Source: a bacterium (GTDB taxonomy: Bacteria; Electryoneota; Electryoneia; Electryoneales; Electryoneaceae). From it: a DNA stretch of 29,010 nt. Under the pieces are notes generated by a model that saw only the letters and a list, made by a program, of their open reading frames with translations, did not search any database and was not told the origin of the DNA. The translations under genes were made by a program, and so were the position numbers. The stretch lies in NCBI GenBank assembly GCA_028278125.1, contig JANQEY010000173.1, positions 1 to 29,010 of the forward strand. Reading direction: 5' to 3'. Positions within the stretch are counted from its first letter, which is position 1. The number at the start of each line of letters is the position of its first letter. Shown here piece after piece: positions 9,801-18,800 of the stretch.

Positions 9801-12800
9801 GGAAAAATCTGCTTGAATTTCTACCGAAGTCCGGGCGACATCCCATATACGAAGCTCATCTATGATTCCATCAAAGAAAATACTAGCCCCAAATCGATTA
9901 CCAATCCATACTTCCTGGCCAGGATGGGTTCCGTCTGCCGGTGTTTCGGATAAGGAGGATCTACCAGCAAAATCACCATTGATATAGAACTCTTCCGTTA
10001 GATTCGTCGCATCCCGGACCATGGCCACATGTGTCCACACTCCAGCCTCAATGCTGCGTACAGATGAAACGCCATAGTCAGTGCCATTCACTTCAAAGAA
10101 GTCTACTACATTGCCAGTTGATCCAATTCCAAATCGGTAAAAAATATCCTGGTCGGCATTCTCTCCGGTATTGAATGATCGGGATATAATGGTATTGGTC
10201 GTTGCATTGGCTCCTTCCCAATAAACCCAGGCTTCAATGGTCATATCGCCAACAATACGGAGCTCTGGTGGGTTGCCGAGATCCACGTAATCATCCACTC
10301 CATCAAAATCAAGCCCGTTTCCGGGAGGAGCAAGTGTACTTGCAAATTTTTCATTGGATGGTGTTGAGTCCAAAGATCCATTGGCAATAACTCGATAGTG
10401 GTAGCCATTACCTGGAATTACAGAAATATCGGAATAGGTAGTCACATCTGCAGCTACTGAGTTAAGAATTGACCAACTTGAGTTATTACCTACCGAGCGT
10501 TCAATGGTAAAGCCTGTTTCTTTGGTCGAATTGTCTGTCCAGAAAAGATCAATCTGTGCTGTAGAGACTTCAGCAGTGAACAAATCGGATGGCGCATCTG
10601 GAGCATCTACATCAGCTCCGGATGCCACCCAATTGGAGGACCCTGTGTTCAACGTAGCATTCTGTAGTGTCCCGTGGTTATGGTTAGTGGATCGGTCAGG
10701 TAGTGCATCGATTGGAGGAGTGGTGTTATCTCCTCCAGCTATACCTTGATCAAAACGGTAGTAAGCGATGAGTCCCGTTTCATTTCCAGCAAGCGGAAAT
10801 CCCATATCCGCTTGTATTTCCGATTGCGTCCTTTCAATGTTCCAAATTCTTACTTCGTCAATTCGTCCATTGAATGCTGCATTGGCAAAATTCGACTGCC
10901 ACCCTACAATCAGATCTGCGGTGCTCGCATTGATCCCTCCCGTATGATCCCCAGTGCCTACATTCACTCCGTTGACGTAGTAATTGATCGTGGTAGACGT
11001 AGCATTATAAGTGAATGCCACATGCTGCCAAACACCAGCGGTAAGAGCACCTACATTACTCGCATCAATGTCGTCTGTTGATCCATCAGCACTTAGATTA
11101 GTGATCAATTGATCATTTTGAACGCCAAAGTAATAGGACTCTTCAGGATCATTTCCGAATTTTCCAACAATACCATGACGACCAGCGTCAAATGAGTCAG
11201 GATTGATCCAGGCGGAAATTGTAATATCTCCTGTAATATCTAACTCTGGTGCGTCCGGCACCGAGAAGAAGTCATCCGTTCCGTCCAGATCTATTGCATT
11301 TCCCGGAGCAGTTATTGTGCTTCCAAACTTCTCATTTGTATAGCCTGAATTTTCGGTTCCGTTGGTAGCCCTCACACGATAGAAATACCCATTTCCAGGG
11401 GTAACCGAATCGTCTGAATAGCTATCAACATCATCCTCTACCATACCAATCTGTACCCAGGTAGTGTTGTTTCCATCCGATCGCTCAATGAAGAAGTCCG
11501 TTTCATTGAATGATTTATCTGTCCAACTCAAGTCTATTCGAGTGTCTGATATTTCTGTAGCGATAAGGTCTCGTGGCTCGTTTGGTGTCGGATCCAATGC
11601 GCCCGAGAAGACCCAGTTGGAATTGTTGCCATCCAATGTGAAAGTAGAGAGTGTTCCGTCAAATCCATTCGACGTTAGATCCAGTAGAGTCGTTTCACCT
11701 GAGTTGTTTACCATTGGAACTCCTTGGTTGAAGGAGTAGTAAGCCAACAAGCCTGGCTCATTTCCAACCAACTCAGTTAAAATTTCATTGCGTATTTGTG
11801 TTTCATTTTTTGCAATACTCCATAACCTTACTTCATCCAATGCTCCATCGAAAAAGTAGTTTACAACTCCTTGGTGACCCAACTTTCTGCCACCAGCTCC
11901 CCCCAGCGGATTTCTACCGTCCTCAGGATTTTCATCTTCCAGGCAGCCATCCAAATAGAGTTTTGTTCCAACACCATCTTGATAGGTGGCTGCAACATGA
12001 TACCATCTTCCTGCCTCTAATTGTGTCGAACCGGTGCTGAATGACCATGTAGACCCATCGAGTACTCCGTATTGAACCACGTTTCCTACGGTTCTCAAAA
12101 TGTAAAAAGTCGCACCACCGGAATTCTCTTCTGAATAGATGGTATGAAAATCACTTGGATCGCCATCGATTCTGAACCATGCCTCAATAGTAGAGGCAGG
12201 CTGAGCCAACAATTCAATAGTGGCTGGTAAAAAAACCGCATCGCTTGTTCCGTCGAAATCCAGGGCATTGTTATCAAATATTAAAGGGTCCAGTGCTCCA
12301 GAAGCACCCCAGTTTCCGCTGTTATCTGCTGGGAAGTTTGTCAGTGTTCCATCATTGGTTCCCGCGAGGTCTCTGAGTGTGTTAATACTTGTACTTCCAT
12401 CCGATTCATCGAAGCGATAGTATGCCTGAAGGTTGTCGTAATTTGGATGCGAATTATCAACCATCTGAGTAGTATGGGAAAGAATTGTAGGTTGATCAAG
12501 TGCCGTATTCCAGACCCTCACCTCGTCTAATTCTCCAGCAAAGGAAGCCGCAGCTCCTAATTCAGCTATCGCTGGTCCTGACAATCCTAATCTGATCTCA
12601 TCACCCAGTGCCCACAATGTGCCAATAGCTACCGATGAGCCTTCTTCAACCCCGTTAACATATAATCTTGCCTGGCCCGAATTTTCTGCAACAATTGCCA
12701 CATGGTACCACGTGTTGAGACTAGCAACAGTAGTTCCAACTACCGCTTTCTCAGCTCCATCGAAAGTGTAGTGCACAAAATGTCCTGACGCATCGGTTCG

Positions 12801-15800
12801 GATTTGATGAGAGGTTTCAAATGTAGGATTGCCAGATAATGTGTACTTTATCACACTCCTATCCACCACCGAGCCTTCAAACTTGACCCATGCTTCAATC
12901 GTGTAGGCGGTAAAGGAAGTTGAAGGGGTGATGATCTGGTCATCTGTTCCATCAAATGTAAGTGCATTCCCCGGTGGGGCCGGTTCGGGATAGGCATCAG
13001 TCACCCCCTGAGCAAATTCACCAGAGGTAAGGTTACGATCAATCACAATGTTGGTGCTGGTGCTGATATCTAAAAAACTAGAGGATATTTCATCAAATGC
13101 ACCGTCTTCATTGTTGGCTCTTTTCACAAACCGAATTCCGTTTTCATCGGGTTGGCCGTTCACACCGGTGTTGTTGGTATAAAACCACTGCGCATTAAAA
13201 GTGGGATTCGTACCACCAGTCTGAAATACACCGTAGTAATCAGTAGCATTCAACGAGTTCAACCCTGGAGCCAAAGTCAAATCGTTTGGAGCCTCATCAA
13301 TACGGTAGAGATACGTGATATCCGGATTTCCCTGAATGTTATTAACGGTAAGGTTGTTGCCTGAAGCTGCAGGTGGACCAAGTGCGACGGATGAGTTTCC
13401 GAGGACATATGCCGTCTCATCTCCCAGGTGGGCTCCTGAAGTTTCATACATGGCACCTGAAATAGTTGCATCATTGTCACCAACCAGGTCTGCTAGTACT
13501 GTTCCCGACCCCTCATCAAATCGATAGTAGCTGACCAGATTCCCATAGTTAGCGTGCGTGTTGTCCAGTTTTCTCGTAGCCCAGTCTCGAATGGTTGCCT
13601 GACTTAAGCTGATATCCCAGATTCTAACCTCATCGATTTCCCCTTGCCAGAAAGCAACACCTGGTCGGAACCCAATGTTTAAGCCATTCGCATCAATGAC
13701 GGTGTTGAGCGGAATAGCCGCCGTAGCTTCCTCAACCCCATTGAGATATAGGGTCACATTTGCCCCATCATATTTCACTGCAGCGTGATACCACTGATCC
13801 TGTACGAGGTTGGTGGTGCCTGCCAGGTCTGCAAAATTTCCAAAGAAGTATAGCTTACCCGGATCATTTGACGTTGTAATTAAGCCAAACATTTGTCCTG
13901 TCAATGTGGTCCCCCATTGGATCAGGCCAGTATTTGTGTCTGTCAGCAAATCCTTGGTAGCCTTGAACCACAGTTCGACTGTTCGCTGGGCATTACCTAC
14001 CGGAAGTCCAGCGGGTGAAGTGTTGGCAACATTGTCTGATGTTCCATTAAAAGACAGAGCAGATCCAGACCCTGGCAGGGATGGATAATTGAAAAAAGCC
14101 GCAGAAAAATTTGACGTGTTGTTAGAGCCATCAGTTCGGGTCGTTACAATTTCATCAGCCAGATCAATGGTCTGCGACAATCCACCAACAGTTACTGTCG
14201 AACCAGAAGCAACTGCCGTTCCAATGAAGGTCCGCCCCTGACCGTTACCATCTCCTTTGAAAACTTCCACACGATCCCCGTTAGCTACCCCATCAACTGA
14301 AACAGTGGTTGATGTAACATTTGTAACATTTGGAGCTGTAATGCCATTATTGGCAATTCCAATGCTAATACCATTGCCATTGTTGTAGATGCTGTTTTCA
14401 CTGAACAGATGACCTGTTTGAGTAGAACTTGACAATTGTATTGCGTTCCCCGAGTTGAACGCAATGACATTTCCTTCGCCTGGATTTCCGGTTCCAATCT
14501 GCCAATTATCATAGTCACCACTTAAAGTGCGAATACCTGCACCGCTATTCCCAAAATCTGTGTTTCCGGCTAGGTCGGTACCAATGGTGTTGTTTATGAT
14601 TATCTGATTACTCCCGCCCAGTTCAATGCCCGCTCCCGTATTTCCCGAAATGATGTTATCGACAATGGTATTTCCATTGCTGGGCGTCATGGATATTCCA
14701 GTTGCATTTGGGATGGCTGCATTATGAGAAATATTCAGACCAATGATATTTCCTTCGAAATGATGTGATCCTGACCCTCCTGAAACACCGCCAATAAAAT
14801 TCCCTGAAATCAAATTGCCCTGTCCCGCTGCAGATCCCCCAATGGTGGCTCCATCACCTGAATTTAAATTTATTCCAATCGCATTGGCCATAGCCGATGT
14901 CCCCGAATAATCTGTTCCAATACGGTTACCTCTAATGATCACATTGGAATTATTAGAGATACGAATCCCAAAGTTGCCATTATCATTGATCACATTTCCT
15001 CTGTTTTCATCTCCGATCGCGCCACCGGATCCGCTTCCAAAGAATTCAATTCCGTTCACAGGAAATCCGGTGATTTTTAGCCCGTAAATCTCCACACCAA
15101 CGGAACTGGCATCAAGTCCGTCGCCTCCACCCAGGAGATTACCATCTAAGACAACCAGTCTGTCGGTATTGATATTCCAGCCCGTCTGAGTGGCCCCATC
15201 AATGATCGTAGATCTTGCGATCGTTGGAAATGTAGTGGTTGGCTGAATGGTCCAGGTTGTTCCGGAGCCGTCACCAGAGAGCGCAAAATCTATATTGACA
15301 TTGTTGGCAATCGAGGCATTTGCATTGGTGATTGCCTCTCTAAGTGATCCTGCGCCACTGTTAGCTGTACTGGTAACTGTAAAAGTTTCCTGTTCCAGAA
15401 AAGGTGTTGAGAACTCCGAACTTCCATTTGTTAAATCTGTTGCCGTAGCTACTAATTCATCGGTCAATAAAATTGACAATCCTGTAATCGTCCAGTTCCC
15501 TCCTACAACATCTGCCGAATCAAGAAGCGTCTCACCCTGACCATTGCCGTCTGAAAGGTACACGTGGACTCTTTCACCGGTGACTCCCGTTCCCGATACA
15601 TCTGTAGTTGATGCACTGGTAATCACCGGAGGCACAATTCCACTATTCACTCCGGCTGCGTGCGATATCCCACCTGATGTATTGTCATGAATGGAATTTA
15701 CCGAGTAGAAATTCGTGTTAGTGGATGCATTGTCCTGCAGGATCCCGTAACCTCCATTTGATCCGATGTCATTGGCATCTGCAACCAGCCCGCCAATACG

Positions 15801-18800
15801 ATTATTGGTTGCAGTCCCAAAAAAGTAGATCCCATTGTTTCCGTTACCCATCGGATCGCCATTGACGTCCACACCGATCTTGTTTGATTGAATGATGAGG
15901 TTATCACCTCCCTGCAAATAGATTCCTTCACCGGTGTTGCCGCTAAAAATATTATTTCGAATGATATGGCCGTCAGACAGGGTCCCGGTAAAAAGCCCAT
16001 CCTGTCCATTTGGTCGTGCTGTGGTTCCTAAAGGATCGGTACCAACGTAGTTGCCAATGATCTGGTTATTATCTGAATTGTTAAAGAAAATCCCATGACT
16101 GCCGTTGCTCCCTATAATATTTCCCTCCCCGGCACCGGAGCCTCCTATGATCGCTCCACTACCTGCTCCCTGAATCTCAAGACCGCGACCGGTATTTCCG
16201 GCGGCGCTACCATCAAATTCCAGCCCCAGGTAATTACCCTGAGCAATAAATCCCGTGGCAGTATAGCGATTGATTCCATCTACCCCATTGTTGACAATAA
16301 CGTTTCCTTTGCCTGCTGCACCAACAATAAGGTTTCCTGTCAGAATCGGGCTATTGATTCCGTTAGCGCCAAAATCCGCAATTCGTAATCCATAAATTTC
16401 AATGGTACCTCCTCCCGTTTCAAACCCGTCTGCGCAAGAACAATTATTCCTGACGGTCGGAATCATTCCGGTACTAAAATTCCATCCGGTCTGCATCGTT
16501 GCATCAATGGTAATATTTCCATCCAGTACCGGCAACAGACCGCTTGTCAGATTAATGATATCGTTTGCCGATGGAAGGTTAAAATCGATTAGAACTTTGT
16601 TGACCGAGCCGTTGGCATCGAGTATCGCCTGACGAAGGGACCCCGCACCGGCATCCGCTGTTGAGGTAACATCAAAAAGTTCTACTGCAGAAAATTCAGA
16701 AACATTATTGTTAGAAAAATCAGTGACGTAGACTGAGTGGGCCAATGCATCATTGAGTGCCAGACTAAAACTCCAGGTACCATCAGATTGAACAGTGGTT
16801 TGATTAATCAATGTGACTGCTCCATTGTTATTACAGCCATCAGTCGATTCAAACAAACGTACAATTGAAAATTCCGGAGCTGTGGATGTACCAGAAATAC
16901 CTGTGGATGAAAAAGAGGTGATAACGGGAGCGTCTACGTCGGGAGCAGAACCAAAACTGATCGCTCCATCCGTATTACAGGCTAAGACGTTTTCCAAAAT
17001 GCCATTGCCGTTAGAGTTGCTTCCGCCAAAAAACAAGATTCCACTTCCGGCATTGTTTGAAATGATGTTTTCTACTCCTGACCCGCCTATTTCGACATTT
17101 GTAGTAGAAGTGTTGATCTCAATTCCCTCACCAAGGTTTGCAAGCGGAGTGGAACCATCGCTTTCAACACCAATGAAGTTGTCAACAATCAGAATATCTG
17201 AGTTTGTGAGGCTGAAGTTTATTCCATTATCAGTTACATTATCTCCATTTCCCGAGATGGTATTTCTCTGAACTGTAATTCGATTGGCAGCATCAACCCC
17301 GTTACTATTCCTAAAGGCAATTCCATGAAACAAGTTTCCATGACCAGACCCGACGACTCCGGAAGAGTTTGTTCCGATGAAGTTATCTTCAATTAAAGCA
17401 GCTGTAGATATATTGTCCAGCTCAATTCCATTAGTCCCGTTGGCCGATATCGTGTTATTGCGAATGATCATGCCTGCTCCTGAAATGGTATTCAGCTCTA
17501 TTCCATTCCCTGCATTTCCAAGAGATGCAGTACCTGCGCTATTCAATCCGATAATGTTGCTGTCTACAACAACGCTTGTTCCTCCGGCAATTAAAATTCC
17601 GGCCCGGCCGGAGTTGCCATTGTCAGAAATGGTATTGGCATGACCGGGAGTCGGCGATCCTATATTAACCCCGTCAGACCCGACAGCTATATGAATACCT
17701 CCATTCAGGTTTCCGAGACCTGCATTCCCGTTCCTGTCTGTTCCTATAAGGTTACCATAGATATTGAGGTTGTCGGATGTTTGAGCCTCTATCCCATAGT
17801 TGGTTGAGGCGGTTGAGTTGGCCGAAATTAAATTTCCTTCTCCTGCTCCGGAATCTCCACCGATCAACGTACCAAAAGAACCTGACATGATTATTCCATG
17901 AAAGGTATTGCCATCTGCGCTTGTCCCCGCCATATCGGTACCAATCCTGTTACCCTGAATGATGCCGTTATCAGCGTTGGTTATGGAAATGCCAAAGCGT
18001 CCTCCTCCAATGACATTACCTCTCCCCGGTCCTCCAATTACGAAATTGTCGTAGGTCTCACCACTGATGTAAACTCCCACGCCGGTGGACCCATTGTTGC
18101 CCTGCATGTTTACAATGTGGAATCCATAGATTTCAACATTCGCAGCCTGGACATTAAACGCACTCACATTGCCGGCCAGTGTCCCGTCGATTTCTACCAT
18201 CTGCCCGGTGTTCATATCCCATGTTGGTTGCGTCGCCGCATCAATGATCATCGACCGGGTGATTGATGGTAAGGCGGAAGCCAGGTTGATGGTCCATGGA
18301 CCCCCACCAATGAGTATTCCAAACGTGATAGAAACCTGATCAGCGGTTGAAGCATTTGCATTGATGACAGCCTGCCTGAGAGAGCCTGCTCCTGCATCTC
18401 CAACGCTGGTAACGGTAAACGCTTCAGATGTAAGAGGTGCAGAAAACTCCGACACCCCAAAAACAGCATCGACAGCTATTTCATCATCTATTACTACCGC
18501 GGTATACGTATTATTCAGACTAAAAGAACCTGAAACAGTCCACATCCCGCCCGAAACAACATCGACACCTTCTGCAAGAAATGTATGACCCTGATCATCA
18601 TTGCACCCATCGACCGACTGGAAAATCAGAATATTAGCATTATCCTCTGCGGTAGTAGTCCCTGAGATTTGCGTTGTTGAAACAGAGGTAATGACCGGAG
18701 CTGCAACAACAGGAGTACCAGTTATATCAATTCCCAGGAGGGTGTTACAAAAAATGCTGTTTTCCTGAATGTCAACTGTTCCGAAAGAAGTAGTTCCCGT

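Noticed and set aside
16813..17271. 152-codon plus-strand frame opposite the beta-helix region
   Set aside because: It arises from the repetitive N/G/I-rich coding on the other strand. No initiation context or recognisable motif.
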